Positions 1 to 8,565 of a stretch of DNA of 64,000 nucleotides are shown here, piece after piece. Source of the stretch: Acetobacteraceae bacterium (GTDB lineage: Bacteria > Pseudomonadota > Alphaproteobacteria > Acetobacterales > Acetobacteraceae); assembly GCA_947474705.1 (NCBI GenBank), contig CANJJS010000009.1, positions 1-64,000 on the forward strand. Reading direction: 5' to 3'. Each line of letters begins with the position of its first letter. Within the stretch, counting starts at the first letter, position 1. Both the position numbers and the translations under genes were made by a program. The notes beneath the pieces are model-generated. The model worked only from the letters and a program-made list of their open reading frames with translations, searched no databases and was not told the DNA's origin.

Positions 1-225
1 GATATTCCCGTGACGTTTCTGGGCGTGGAGGCCGGGGGGCTGACGCATCTACGGGCCACCGCGCGTCACCCGCAGTTACACGCGGACCAACTCTCCACGG
101 GCGATGCCTGGATTACCGCCGATCGCAAGCTGGCGCGCGTGACGTTCGAGGCGCGGGGGACGTACGGCACCGCGCGGGGCGAGGTCGTGCTTCAGGATTG
201 CAACGGCGATCCAGGAACGCCGTGA
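1..225 (+). CDS. 3' end of an unidentified protein (partial)
   Basis: An open frame enters from the left edge and ends in a TGA at 223-225, giving about 74 C-terminal residues. The visible part looks like a beta-rich domain (ITADRKLARVTFEARGTYG) with one Cys near the end, but I recognise no family. It converges on the metallo-hydrolase gene that ends at 236, with 10 bases between the stops, which fits a real gene end. The function is unknown and the reading rests only on the open frame and its position. Confidence 0.4.
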   Translation, partial: DIPVTFLGVEAGGLTHLRATARHPQLHADQLSTGDAWITADRKLARVTFEARGTYGTARGEVVLQDCNGDPGTP

Positions 226-235
226 GACACCCTTG

Positions 236-1111
236 TCATACCGAGGGCGTCCAGACCTCCGGCACGAAAGCATATCCTTCCGACGCCCGCGCCACGTGTC
301 CGAAGCACGGGAAATCCAGATGCATGCCCGCGACCATGGTCCGGTCCGTCGCGGTCATGTCCATGATCCGCTGGCGCGACGCGATCGCCGCCGCGCCGTC
401 GATATCGAAGCCCATGCCGACACCGGGCATTTTGAACTGAATACCCGGCATATGCACGATATCGCCCCAGATCAGCAAAGACTCGTTGCCAGAGGCGATC
501 ATCCAGCCGGAGTGACCAGGTGTGTGGCCGGGCTCCGGGACGATGGAGATGCCTGGCAGCGCCTCGCCCGACGCCATCAGCCGGATACGATCGCCATAGG
601 CGGCGATGGCGGACCGCGCCAGCGTCACGAACCCCTTGTCCTGGTCTGTCGTCGCGCCCGCCAAGGTTGCCTCGTCCGACCAGAACGCATGGTCCGCCGG
701 ATGCACGACCAGTTCCGCGTTCGGAAACAGCGCCGCGCCGGCGCCGTCGATCAGTCCGCCGATATGGTCGGGATGCAGATGCGTGGCCAGGACCGTGCCG
801 ATGTCGCCGGCGGCGACGCCCATCGCCGCCAGAACATCGGCGAGGCGCCCCAGGTCGGCGCCGAAGGCGACTCCGCAGCCCGCGTCGACCAGCGCCAGCC
901 GGTCCCCGGTTCGCACCAGGAAGCAATTGACCGCCAGCCTTGGCGGCACGGCCCGGAAGCTGGCTTCGTGCATCGCCGTGGCCTCGTTTTCCGGCAGGTT
1001 GGCGAGCATGGAAAACGCGCCCTGGAACATCCCGTCGTTGATCGCCGTGACGATCGTATCGCCGATGCGCTTGTGGTGAATGCCGAGGGGCTGATGGGTC
1101 GGGGCCGCCAT
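236..1111 (-). CDS. MBL-fold metallo-hydrolase
   Basis: This 291-residue protein of the metallo-beta-lactamase superfamily carries the zinc-binding THLHPDH motif, followed by further ligands in PEPGHTPGH and WGDIVH. Members of this lactonase-like branch hydrolyse lactones or esters with one or two zinc ions; the substrate here is unknown. The frame is open far upstream, but the ATG at 1111 (MAAPTHQPLG) has AAGGAC just ahead of it and matches the normal family length. It lies 74 bases downstream of a second MBL-fold gene and that one overlaps an aminopeptidase P gene, so the three probably form one transcription unit. The two MBL proteins are clearly different from each other and are not a recent duplication. 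Confidence 0.88.
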   Translation of the reverse strand: MAAPTHQPLGIHHKRIGDTIVTAINDGMFQGAFSMLANLPENEATAMHEASFRAVPPRLAVNCFLVRTGDRLALVDAGCGVAFGADLGRLADVLAAMGVAAGDIGTVLATHLHPDHIGGLIDGAGAALFPNAELVVHPADHAFWSDEATLAGATTDQDKGFVTLARSAIAAYGDRIRLMASGEALPGISIVPEPGHTPGHSGWMIASGNESLLIWGDIVHMPGIQFKMPGVGMGFDIDGAAAIASRQRIMDMTATDRTMVAGMHLDFPCFGHVARASEGYAFVPEVWTPSV

Positions 1112-1185
1112 GTCCTTGGTCCTTATTCTTCTCGTTCCGCCTTCCCCTTTCTTGCCGCGCGTCTGGGCCGCGGGCAAGACCGGTC

Positions 1186-2016
1186 TCAGCCGGTCTCCGC
1201 GACAAACCGGTACGTGCCGTAGATCTTTTCCACACGGCCCAGACCCGGCCAGGGATGGTGGTAGCCGACGACGGAGAGCCGGTCGGCGACCAGCCGGTCC
1301 AGCAGGCGGCGCCGGGTGCGAACGCTCTGTTCGCGGTCGGTGTCGTAGACGCTCTCCGCGTCGGGAAACGTATAAGACAGCGGATCGTGGAAGGCGACGT
1401 CGCCGGTCAGGCACCAGCCGCCGTCGAACAGGAACGCCAGATGGCCGGGCGTATGGCCGGGCGTGGCGAGGGCGTGGACGCCGGGGGCGAATTCTTCCTC
1501 GTCGCGGACAAAACGGATACGGTCTCGCAACGGCAGGATGTGTTTGGCGATCCCGGCCAGGCTTTTCGCCATCCCGGGGCCGGAGGGTCCGGCGGTCCAG
1601 TAATCCAGCTCCGCCTGGGACATATAGAGGGTGGCGTTGGGGAAATTCGGCGTCCCGTCGTCGGCCATGGTGCCCCAGCAATGGTCGGAATGGCCATGCG
1701 TGAGCACAACGCCATCGATGTCCGCCGGGGAGACGCCCGCCAGCGCCAGGTTCTCCAGCAATTTTCCGCTGTCGGGGCCGTAGAGTTTCTCGGATCCCAT
1801 GCCGTTGTCGAACAGGAATGTCTTGCCGCCGGTTTCCAGCAGCAGGCAGTTTTGCTCGACCCGGATACGATCGACGGGTTGTCCCGAGTCGGTCAGCGGC
1901 CGCGCCAGCATGTCTTTTCCCGGTCCCAGAAAGACTTTCTCCGGCGCGTGCAGAAGCAGCGGGCCGTCGGACACGATCGTGGCGCGCATGGCGCCGATCT
2001 GGAAACGGTGGATCAT
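1186..2016 (-). CDS. MBL-fold metallo-hydrolase
   Basis: This 276-residue metallo-beta-lactamase-fold protein has the zinc motif LTHGHSDH, then TPGHTPGH and LTGDVAFHD, the full set of metal ligands for a dinuclear hydrolase. The C-terminal YHHPWPGLG is also typical of the branch that includes quorum-quenching-like lactonases, so lactone or ester hydrolysis is likely, though the substrate cannot be read from sequence. The start at 2016 (MIHRFQIGAM) overlaps the stop of the aminopeptidase gene by four bases (ATGA), which argues for translational coupling and settles the start. The neighbouring MBL gene at 236-1111 follows in the same direction. Confidence 0.88.
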   Translation of the reverse strand: MIHRFQIGAMRATIVSDGPLLLHAPEKVFLGPGKDMLARPLTDSGQPVDRIRVEQNCLLLETGGKTFLFDNGMGSEKLYGPDSGKLLENLALAGVSPADIDGVVLTHGHSDHCWGTMADDGTPNFPNATLYMSQAELDYWTAGPSGPGMAKSLAGIAKHILPLRDRIRFVRDEEEFAPGVHALATPGHTPGHLAFLFDGGWCLTGDVAFHDPLSYTFPDAESVYDTDREQSVRTRRRLLDRLVADRLSVVGYHHPWPGLGRVEKIYGTYRFVAETG

Positions 2017-3785
2017 GCGCCGATCCTCGCGCAGGCGGTGTTGAGCCAAACGCGCGCGGCGGGGTCGAGATGCGGTCCGACCTCGGCCAGCACGCGGGCG
2101 TGGTAGGCGTTCAGCCAGTCCAGTTCCCATGGATCGAGCAAGGCCGGGTCGAGCAGATGGCGGTCGAAGGGCGCGAGGGTCAGCGTTTCGAAGCGCAGGA
2201 AGGGCCGTTTCGTGTCCGGCATTTCGGCGGGCTGGACCAGCAGCAGGTTTTCCAGCCGGATGCCGTAATGGCCCGGCAGGTAATAGCCGGGCTCGTTGGA
2301 CAGGATCATGCCGGCGCCGATCGGGACCGGGCGGGCGAGGCGGGAGATGCCGACGGGACCTTCGTGCACCGAGAGATAGCTGCCGACGCCGTGGCCGGTG
2401 CCATGGTCGTAGTCGATGCCCGCCTGCCACAGGGCCCGGCGCGCGAAGGAGTCGATATGCGCGCCGCCGACGCCTTCGGGGAAGACCAGGCTGGCGATGG
2501 CGATATGGCCTTTCATGACGCGGGTGACATGGTCCTTGACCGCCGCGGGGGCCGCGTCCGGCCCGGTCCAGACGGTGCGGGTAATATCCGTTGTCCCGTC
2601 CGGGTACTGGGCGCCGGAGTCGATGAGGTAGACCTCGTTGGGTTTGATGGGACGATTGGTTTCCTCGGTGACGCGGTAATGGATGATGGCGCCGTGTTCG
2701 CCGGCGCCGGAGATCGCCGGAAAGCTTTCGCCGCGGAAGCCGTCGATGGCCTCGCGGCAGGCGAGCAGGCGGTTGGCGGCGGACATTTCGGTTTCAGTGT
2801 TGGCGGGGCCGATCTGGGACAGCCAGTGCAGGAACCGGCACATCGCCACGGCGTCGCGGGCATGGGCCGCGCGGGCGCCGGCTTGTTCCACCGGATTTTT
2901 CTTCGCTTTGGGCAGCAGGCAGGGGTCGGGCGCGGCGGCGATCTTCGCGCCGGCCTCTTTCAGCCGTTGGGAGAACCAGACGGGCGCGCCGGCGGGGTCG
3001 ACTCGCACGGTTTTGCCGGCGAGGCGGTCCAGCGCGGCGGGCAGCGCGGCGCGGTTGGCGATCGAGACGCCGTTGCCCAGCCAGGCGCGGGTGGGTTCGG
3101 GCAGTTTGACGGGGTCGATGAAGAGTTCGGCGCCGCCGTCGGCGTGCGCCAGGGCGAACCCCAGCGCGAAGGGGGTGAAGGGGACGTCGCCGCCCCGGAT
3201 GTTGAACAGCCAGGCGACGGAGGCCGGATCGGTCAGGACGGCGGTGTCCTGGCCCGCCTGTTTCAGCAGGGTGGCGATATCCTGGCGTTTTTCCTCGCTG
3301 GATCGTCCGGCGAGGGTCAGCGGGTGGGGGGTCGCTTCGGCCTGTGAGGCGCTGGGCCGGCTGGTCCAGACGGTGTCGACGGGGTTGGTGTCGACGGGGA
3401 TCATGGCGAGGCCGGCTTTGGTGTAGCGGGCGAGTCCGTCCTCGCTGACAAGCCAGGGGTCGAAGCCGATTTTCGCGCCTTTGGGGGCGTTGGCGGCGAT
3501 CCAGGTTTCCGGCGGGTTGTCGGTGACGTGGAGGCGTTCCCAGAGCGCCGGGTCGGTTTGGTCCGCGAGTTGGAGGACGTAGCGGCCGTCGGTAAACACG
3601 GCGGCTTTGTCCGCGAGCACGATGGCGAGTCCGGCGCTGCCGGTGAATCCGGTCAGCCAGGCGAGGCGTTCGGCGGAGGCTGGCACGTATTCGCCCAGAT
3701 GCTCGTCGGCTCTTGGCACGATGAAACCATGTAGTCCCCGGCGGGAGAGTTCGATCCGCAACGAAGAGAGGGGGGTTACGCTCAT
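2013..3785 (-). CDS. pepP: Xaa-Pro aminopeptidase (M24B, aminopeptidase P)
   Basis: This 590-residue metallopeptidase removes N-terminal residues ahead of proline. The first ~300 residues are two creatinase-type N domains (SRRGLHGFIVPRADEHLGEY near the start), followed by the pita-bread M24 catalytic domain and a short C-terminal domain. Metal ligands are visible as two Asp in LIDSGAQYPDGTTDITRT, the His of GTGHGVGSYLSVHEGP, and Glu in SNEPGYY and RLENLLL. The length fits the long cytosolic form of the family. The frame is open to 3872, but the ATG at 3785 (MSVTPLSSLRIEL) has GGAG six bases ahead and begins where the conserved domain begins. It heads a probable three-gene unit with two MBL hydrolases. 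The pepP symbol is a family-level assignment. Confidence 0.9.
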   Translation of the reverse strand: MSVTPLSSLRIELSRRGLHGFIVPRADEHLGEYVPASAERLAWLTGFTGSAGLAIVLADKAAVFTDGRYVLQLADQTDPALWERLHVTDNPPETWIAANAPKGAKIGFDPWLVSEDGLARYTKAGLAMIPVDTNPVDTVWTSRPSASQAEATPHPLTLAGRSSEEKRQDIATLLKQAGQDTAVLTDPASVAWLFNIRGGDVPFTPFALGFALAHADGGAELFIDPVKLPEPTRAWLGNGVSIANRAALPAALDRLAGKTVRVDPAGAPVWFSQRLKEAGAKIAAAPDPCLLPKAKKNPVEQAGARAAHARDAVAMCRFLHWLSQIGPANTETEMSAANRLLACREAIDGFRGESFPAISGAGEHGAIIHYRVTEETNRPIKPNEVYLIDSGAQYPDGTTDITRTVWTGPDAAPAAVKDHVTRVMKGHIAIASLVFPEGVGGAHIDSFARRALWQAGIDYDHGTGHGVGSYLSVHEGPVGISRLARPVPIGAGMILSNEPGYYLPGHYGIRLENLLLVQPAEMPDTKRPFLRFETLTLAPFDRHLLDPALLDPWELDWLNAYHARVLAEVGPHLDPAARVWLNTACARIGA

Positions 3786-3978
3786 TTTATTCTCCATCGG
3801 CCTCGCCTGACGAAATTTCATACCTGTCGATGACGACATGCGTTTCACGCATGCCGGGTCCGGGGTTTTCACGCTTATCCACAGGGGTTGGCGGGATTAT
3901 GTTGCGTTGCACCAAAACCCGGGGCGCCCCGCCAGTCTGACAGAGCGTTGAACCCAGGTGAATTTTGGAGAGTGAGCC

Positions 3979-4287
3979 ATGAGTGCACCGATCGCCAAGA
4001 GCCAGATGGCTTTTGAATTACCGAAGCTGAGCTATATCGACACGCGTTGGGAAGAACCAGCCGTTCAGCCGGCTGGCGAGACGGTTGAAGAGCGCGGTCT
4101 CGCCGCGTGGATCGCGTCGTATGTCGCGGGGTTTCGCGCCTGGCGCGCGGATGCGCGGTCGCTCGCGGAGTTGCGGGGTCTGACCGAGCGCGAGTTGTCC
4201 GATATGGGATTGAACGCCGGGGATGTCGAGCGTTTGTATGACGCGCGTTACAACCAGGATGTTCTGAGCCGTTCGGCGATCTTCTGA
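3979..4287 (+). CDS. DUF1127 domain protein
   Basis: This small protein of 102 residues has a C-terminal DUF1127 (YjiS-like) signature, LAELRGLTERELSDMGLNAGDVERL, preceded by an aromatic-rich helix WIASYVAGFRAWR. Such proteins are small, Arg-rich, abundant in alphaproteobacteria, and in some species bind RNA or affect phosphate and carbon metabolism; no specific role is shown here. A GGAGAG ribosome site lies seven bases ahead of the ATG. It is monocistronic, followed by a strong hairpin at 4300-4333 between it and the convergent cytochrome gene. Confidence 0.85.
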   Translation: MSAPIAKSQMAFELPKLSYIDTRWEEPAVQPAGETVEERGLAAWIASYVAGFRAWRADARSLAELRGLTERELSDMGLNAGDVERLYDARYNQDVLSRSAIF

Positions 4288-4299
4288 TCGCATCGCGAT

Positions 4300-4333
4300 G
4301 GCGCCGGGGCGGTTTCGCCGCCGTCCCGGCGCC
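4300..4333. terminator. bidirectional hairpin between convergent genes
   Basis: An inverted repeat pairs GGCGCCGGG (4300-4308) with CCCGGCGCC (4325-4333), with a second short CGG/CCG pairing inside. It sits between the stops of the DUF1127 gene and the convergent cytochrome c gene. There is no long T run, so termination may be weak or factor-aided. Confidence 0.55.
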
Positions 4334-4339
4334 GCGCGG

Positions 4340-4741
4340 TTACTTCAGGGTCTTCAAATAGGCGATGACATCGGCGCGTTGCGCCGGGTCTTGCAACCGG
4401 AAGCCCATCCGGTTTCCTGGCACGAGTTTTTCCGGGTTTGTCAGCCACTGGTCCAGCCGTGCCTCGTCCCAGACGAAGCCCGCTTTTTTCAGCGCGGGCG
4501 AGTAGGCGAAATCCGTCAGGCCGCCCGCGGTCCGGCCGACGACGCCCTGGTGTCGCGGCCCGATCCGGTTGAGGGACGGCGAGTGGCAGGCGATACATTT
4601 GTCGTAGACGTCCGCGCCTTTCGCGGGGTCGCCGCCAGCCCATGCGGTGGGGCTGACGGCGGTCGCGAGCGCCAGGGACAGGACCGCGGCCACCGTGGGG
4701 CGGCGTGCCGCGGGGGGTTGTTCCGCCGGGTCCTGGCGCAT
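4340..4741 (-). CDS. class I c-type cytochrome
   Basis: This 133-residue exported monohaem cytochrome c has an N-terminal hydrophobic signal ending near PTAWAG, the haem-binding motif Cys49-Ile-Ala-Cys52-His53, and the distal ligand Met112 in GNRMGFRLQDP. The fold resembles the soluble c550/c2-like electron carriers of alphaproteobacteria. It starts four bases after the stop of the ferritin-like gene, so the two are almost certainly co-transcribed. The N-terminus is long and rich in Pro and Arg before the hydrophobic stretch; an internal start is possible, but no better ATG is present. Confidence 0.88.
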   Translation of the reverse strand: MRQDPAEQPPAARRPTVAAVLSLALATAVSPTAWAGGDPAKGADVYDKCIACHSPSLNRIGPRHQGVVGRTAGGLTDFAYSPALKKAGFVWDEARLDQWLTNPEKLVPGNRMGFRLQDPAQRADVIAYLKTLK

Positions 4742-4745
4742 GGGG

Positions 4746-5333
4746 TCAGCCGCCGAAGCTCAGGGCGTTGCCGGGCAGCGCGATCCCGAGCGCGGTTTGC
4801 AGCGCCGTGAAATGCATCGCCTCGTCCGCCGCCAGGCGCGCCGACACCTGCGCCAGCATTGGATCGGAAAAGGAAGGAATGACGCCGATGTAGGCGTTGG
4901 CAGCGCCTTTTTCGAGCCGGGCGGCGAGTTTCAGCACGTCCGCCTCGTTCTTCGGGCCGGCGGCCATGACGACCTTGGCATATTCGTCCTTGCCTTTGGC
5001 CGCGACGGCGGTTCCGCCGAGTTTGCGGATCGTGGCTTCCAGCGCGGCGGCGTGTTCCTTGTGCTGGCTTTGGAAGGCCACGGCGACTTTCAGCGTGCCC
5101 GCGCTCAGCAGCCCGGATTCCGCGCCGACCTGGTAGACGCCGATGGCTTCCTGCTCGAGGCCCAGGGCGGTGTTGAGGATGCCGACGTCTTTTTTGGGGT
5201 CCGAACTGGCGGCTTTGGCGGTGCGCGCGGCGAGCGCGTCGAAGCCGACCAGAAGCGCGACGGCGCTGGCGGACAGCACGGTCTTGCGGCGGCCCGCGTC
5301 GAAGCCCCGGGGTTGGATCAGTGTGTTTGTCAT
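4746..5333 (-). CDS. exported ferritin-like domain protein
   Basis: This 195-residue protein has an N-terminal signal with a twin Arg (FDAGRRKTVLSASAVALLVG) and a helical ferritin-like domain with carboxylate/His pairs spaced as in four-helix iron or thiol proteins (LEQEAIGVYQ, SQHKEHAAALEA, ADEAMHFTAL). These resemble DUF4439/ferritin-like proteins of unknown substrate. The twin Arg suggests Tat export after cofactor loading, which is inference. The start at 5333 has AGGAAAGGAA ahead. It is the first gene of a pair with the cytochrome c and is divergent from the AraC-type regulator at 5541, a likely controller. It may act in iron storage or peroxide handling in the periplasm. Confidence 0.8.
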   Translation of the reverse strand: MTNTLIQPRGFDAGRRKTVLSASAVALLVGFDALAARTAKAASSDPKKDVGILNTALGLEQEAIGVYQVGAESGLLSAGTLKVAVAFQSQHKEHAAALEATIRKLGGTAVAAKGKDEYAKVVMAAGPKNEADVLKLAARLEKGAANAYIGVIPSFSDPMLAQVSARLAADEAMHFTALQTALGIALPGNALSFGG

Positions 5334-5540
5334 GGTGTGTTTCCTTTCCTCGCGAGATCGCGTGGACCGGATCGAAGCGGATCGGCGTATCGCCGCGCAA
5401 TCGGGAAACACGGCGGTGGGACGCCCGGTCATTTGTTCGGGACGGGCGGACGGATGCGCGAAAATTCGTCGATGGAGAGAGATCCAGGCCGGTGGCGGGC
5501 CCGTATGACGCGTGGAAGCACACGGCGAACGAGGTGCGTT

Positions 5541-6374
5541 ATGCGGGATATTCTTCACGATATATCGGACGACCCGTTGGGCGAGATTTTCGCCCATGTT
5601 CATTTGTCGCATGTATCGTGGCGCCGGTCTCCGCCGGCGGACATGACGGCGGGGCCGGCGCGTTTGTTCGTGGTTGGCGATGGGGTTTGGCCGTTGCCGG
5701 ACGGTGGCCTCGCCGGGCCGGGCGATTTGGTTCTGGTGGCGCCGGGCCGGGTTGTCGCGCCGCCACCGATCGGCACGCCGCCGCGGCTGTTGACGGGCGA
5801 GTTGACGTTCGGGGCCGGCGCGGACCATCCGTTGTTTCAGGCGTTACCGGATATTATCTGGCTTGGGCGCGATACGCGGGAGAAAAGTCCGGGACTGGAT
5901 GAGACGGTGCGGTTGTTGTTGCGGTATTTGCTGTTGGCGCATCGTCCGTCGATGGCGGTGCTGAGCCGGCTGTCGGAAATCGTATTAATGGAAACGATCC
6001 GTGCCACCGCGCATGAATCGTCGGTTCTGAGCAATATACTGGCGGCGTTCCACGACCGGCGCATTTCGGCCGCGCTGGCGTTGCTGCACGCCGCGCCGGA
6101 CCGCGCCTGGACGGTGCAATCGCTGGCAGAGGCCGTCGCGATGTCGCGCAGCCGCTTCGCCGCCCGGTTCCAGACGGTCACGGGACACGGACCTTTGACC
6201 TATTTGCGGGATTTACGGTTGCGGCAGGCGGAGGCGCGGCTGCGGTCGGGGGCTTCAAGTGTCATGGAAGCCGCGCGTCACGCCGGATACCGGTCCGCCA
6301 CGGGTTTGACCCGGGCGTTCGCGCATCGGTTCGGGCGGACTCCGGCGGCCGTGCGCGCGGTTCAGATGGGTTGA
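5541..6374 (+). CDS. AraC-family transcriptional regulator
   Basis: This 277-residue regulator has an N-terminal cupin-like sensing domain (about residues 1-165) and a C-terminal double helix-turn-helix domain (about 175-277), visible as [20 protein letters not shown] and the second helix region [19 protein letters not shown], followed by the family ending FGRTPAAVR. The effector is not evident. The ATG at 5541 is preceded by GAGG. The 207-base divergent spacer shared with the ferritin-like/cytochrome c pair makes that operon the prime target. Its last 13 bases overlap the end of the convergent pth gene. Confidence 0.88.
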   Translation: MRDILHDISDDPLGEIFAHVHLSHVSWRRSPPADMTAGPARLFVVGDGVWPLPDGGLAGPGDLVLVAPGRVVAPPPIGTPPRLLTGELTFGAGADHPLFQALPDIIWLGRDTREKSPGLDETVRLLLRYLLLAHRPSMAVLSRLSEIVLMETIRATAHESSVLSNILAAFHDRRISAALALLHAAPDRAWTVQSLAEAVAMSRSRFAARFQTVTGHGPLTYLRDLRLRQAEARLRSGASSVMEAARHAGYRSATGLTRAFAHRFGRTPAAVRAVQMG

Positions 6375-6937
6375 GTGAGCATCGCCACGCGCGACATGAA
6401 GTCCGGCGGTTTACCGCCCGCGAGCAGTGGCGCGGCGTCCGCGATCGCGTCGAGGAACGGCACGAGCCAGGCGACGTCGTCTTTCGAAAAATCGCCGAGC
6501 ACGTAGGAAAGAACACGGTCTTTCACGCCGGGATGGCCAATGCCCAGACGCGCGCGCCAGTATTCCGGCGATCCGAGCTGCCGGTCCATGCTGCGCAACC
6601 CGTTATGCCCGGCCGCGCCGCCGCCTTTTTTAACGCGCAGTTTCCCAGGCGCGAGGTCGAGTTCGTCGTGGAACGCGACGATCGTTTCCGGAGGCAGTTT
6701 GTAGAACGCGGCCGCGGCCTGCACGGCCTCGCCGGATGCGTTCATGTAGGTCATGGGTTTCAGCGCGAGGATTTTCTCGCCGCCGATATTGCCTTCGGCG
6801 ACCTGGCCTTTGAATCGGTTCCGCCACGGGGAGAACCCGTGGCGGATCGCGATGACGTCGAGCGCCATGAAACCGATATTGTGGCGGTTTTTCACCATGC
6901 CCGGCTCTGGATTGCCCAGACCGACCCAGAGGAGCAT
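6362..6937 (-). CDS. pth: peptidyl-tRNA hydrolase
   Basis: This 191-residue enzyme releases tRNA from peptidyl-tRNA that drops off ribosomes, an essential recycling step in the cytosol. It shows the bacterial Pth signatures [20 protein letters not shown] at the N-terminus with the catalytic His, [10 protein letters not shown] with the conserved Asp, and [17 protein letters not shown] site precedes the ATG. It lies 24 bases downstream of rplY, the usual alphaproteobacterial arrangement. Its 3' end overlaps the convergent AraC-type gene by 13 bases. Confidence 0.97.
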   Translation of the reverse strand: MLLWVGLGNPEPGMVKNRHNIGFMALDVIAIRHGFSPWRNRFKGQVAEGNIGGEKILALKPMTYMNASGEAVQAAAAFYKLPPETIVAFHDELDLAPGKLRVKKGGGAAGHNGLRSMDRQLGSPEYWRARLGIGHPGVKDRVLSYVLGDFSKDDVAWLVPFLDAIADAAPLLAGGKPPDFMSRVAMLTQPI

Positions 6938-6961
6938 GTCGTGCCTCCGTTGAAAGGGGGG

Positions 6962-7600
6962 TTAGCCCTTCTTCGCGGCGGCTTTTTTGGCCGGCGCCTT
7001 GGATCCGCCGGCGGCGGGGGTCGCGGCTTCCTCGACCTTTGTCGGCGGCACGACGGTGGCGATCACGAAATCGCGGGAGTCGACGGGCTTCGAGTTCTCG
7101 GTGCCCTTCAGGTCGTGCCAGCGGACGTTATCGTTGAAGTCGAGCGGGCTGAGATCGGCGGTGAACTGGTCGGGGATGTGATCGGCGTCGCAGTAGACGT
7201 CCACCACGTGCATCACGACGTTCAAAACTCCGCCCCGCTTCAGTCCTGGGCTTGTCCCATCATTGTCGAAGTGAACGGGCACCTGAACCTTGATGCGCTC
7301 GCCGGGGACGAGGCGCTGGAAGTCGACGTGGACCGGGTTGTCGGTCACGGGATGGAACTGCACGGCGCGGATCAGCGCGCGCACCGGCTCCGGGCCGCCC
7401 TGAATTTCGTACATGCGGGACTGCCAGCCGCCGCGATGCAGTTCTTTCATCACGTCGCGGGGTTCCAGCGAAATCAGGCTGGGTTCGATTTTGCCGCCGT
7501 AGATTACCGCGGGAACTCTTCCCGTCCGCCGAGTCGCTCGCGCTGCCCCCTTACCTGCTTGCGCGCGTGTCTCGGCCGCGATCGTCACGATGTTGGCCAT
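6962..7600 (-). CDS. rplY: 50S ribosomal protein L25 (general stress protein Ctc type)
   Basis: This 212-residue long-form L25/Ctc protein binds 5S rRNA in the large subunit. The N-terminal L25 domain (about residues 1-95) includes TGRVPAVIYGG and AVQFHPVTDNPVHVDF, and a C-terminal TL5 domain (about 100-185) follows. The tail is Ala/Lys-rich (APAKKAAAKKG), common in this group. AGGAG precedes the ATG at 7600. It is followed by pth in the same direction, so both are probably one unit. Confidence 0.96.
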   Translation of the reverse strand: MANIVTIAAETRAQAGKGAARATRRTGRVPAVIYGGKIEPSLISLEPRDVMKELHRGGWQSRMYEIQGGPEPVRALIRAVQFHPVTDNPVHVDFQRLVPGERIKVQVPVHFDNDGTSPGLKRGGVLNVVMHVVDVYCDADHIPDQFTADLSPLDFNDNVRWHDLKGTENSKPVDSRDFVIATVVPPTKVEEAATPAAGGSKAPAKKAAAKKG

Positions 7601-7726
7601 GGTCTTTGCTCCTGAATGACAGAACGCCGGCCTCCAGGGGTGCCGGCGAAGCGCGGGCGTTTACAGCACCGGCACAAGGGAGGCAAGAGCGACGATCGGG
7701 CCCTGACAGCGACGGTCCCGCGCCGC

Positions 7727-7755
7727 TGGCCATCCCCGCCGGGCGAGGCTATACT
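7727..7755 (+). promoter_or_regulatory. possible sigma70-type promoter for the cupin-like gene
   Basis: TATACT at 7750-7755 is a good -10 match, and TGGCCA at 7727-7732 is a weak -35 at 17 bases. It lies 33 bases ahead of the cupin-like gene start. The -35 match is poor, so this is tentative. Confidence 0.3.
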
Positions 7756-7787
7756 CCCCGCAAAGACAACCCACGAGGCCTTTCCCC

Positions 7788-8555
7788 ATGATCCACGCAG
7801 CGGACAGCATCGTCGCCCAGCAGGCCAATCGCCGGAGAACCGGCAATGGCTGGCACACAACCTATATCGGCAAGAACCGCAACACGCTTCAGGCCGGCGA
7901 GGCCCCGCCCGCCGACGACGTCATCTACCCCATGGCCTTCCTCGTGGAAAAAGACGCCGCCGCGATCGTGAAGCCGCATTTCCACAGCGCCGACCAGTAT
8001 CAGGTCGTCGTCCAGGGCGGCGGCCGCCTTGGCGTGCACGATGTCGGCAGCGTCGCCGTCCATTACACCGACGCCTGGTCCGCCTACGGCCCCATTATCG
8101 CCGCGGACGAGGGCATTTCCTGGTTCACGCTGCGCAACACCTGGGATCCCGGCGCCCGCTACATGCCCGCCGAGCGTCAGGCCCTGCGCGAAGCCCGCGC
8201 CAAATTCCAGCATCGCGAGGCCACCTGCGGCCCGATGAACGCCCTGTCCGACGCCGAACTCGCCGCCCTGACCGACGTCGCCGGCAACGCCGTGATCGCG
8301 GAAACCAAGGACGGTCTCGGCACCTGGCGTTACACGGTGAAAGCCGGCGGCGTGGCACGCGGCCCCGATCCCTCCACCGGCGGCGGCCAGTTCTGGCTGG
8401 TGACCGCGGGCATGGCCCATGTCCCCGGCGGCGCGCTGCTGCCCCCGAACTCCACCGTCTTCGTGGGTCCGGACGACGCGGCGCTGGCGATGACCGCCGG
8501 CCCGATGGGCGCCGACCTGCTGTGCATGCAGTTCCCCAAGCGCGCCCACGACTAA
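7788..8555 (+). CDS. cupin-like protein of unknown function
   Basis: This 255-residue protein has a likely cupin fold: VKPHFHSADQYQVVVQGGGRLG carries two His and a Gln in the pattern of a metal-binding cupin motif 1, and a second half (GQFWLVTAGMAHVPGGALL) looks like another beta-barrel segment. No signal peptide is seen. It is followed after ten bases by the molybdenum hydroxylase large subunit, so they may be co-transcribed, but nothing in the sequence defines the substrate. Alternatives are a sugar isomerase-like or dioxygenase-like cupin. Confidence 0.7.
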   Translation: MIHAADSIVAQQANRRRTGNGWHTTYIGKNRNTLQAGEAPPADDVIYPMAFLVEKDAAAIVKPHFHSADQYQVVVQGGGRLGVHDVGSVAVHYTDAWSAYGPIIAADEGISWFTLRNTWDPGARYMPAERQALREARAKFQHREATCGPMNALSDAELAALTDVAGNAVIAETKDGLGTWRYTVKAGGVARGPDPSTGGGQFWLVTAGMAHVPGGALLPPNSTVFVGPDDAALAMTAGPMGADLLCMQFPKRAHD

Positions 8556-8565
8556 GCGCGCCTTC

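Noticed and set aside
3875-3883. TTATCCACA, a perfect DnaA-box match
   Set aside because: A single box without others nearby, without an AT-rich region or dnaA/hemE-type neighbours does not make an origin.
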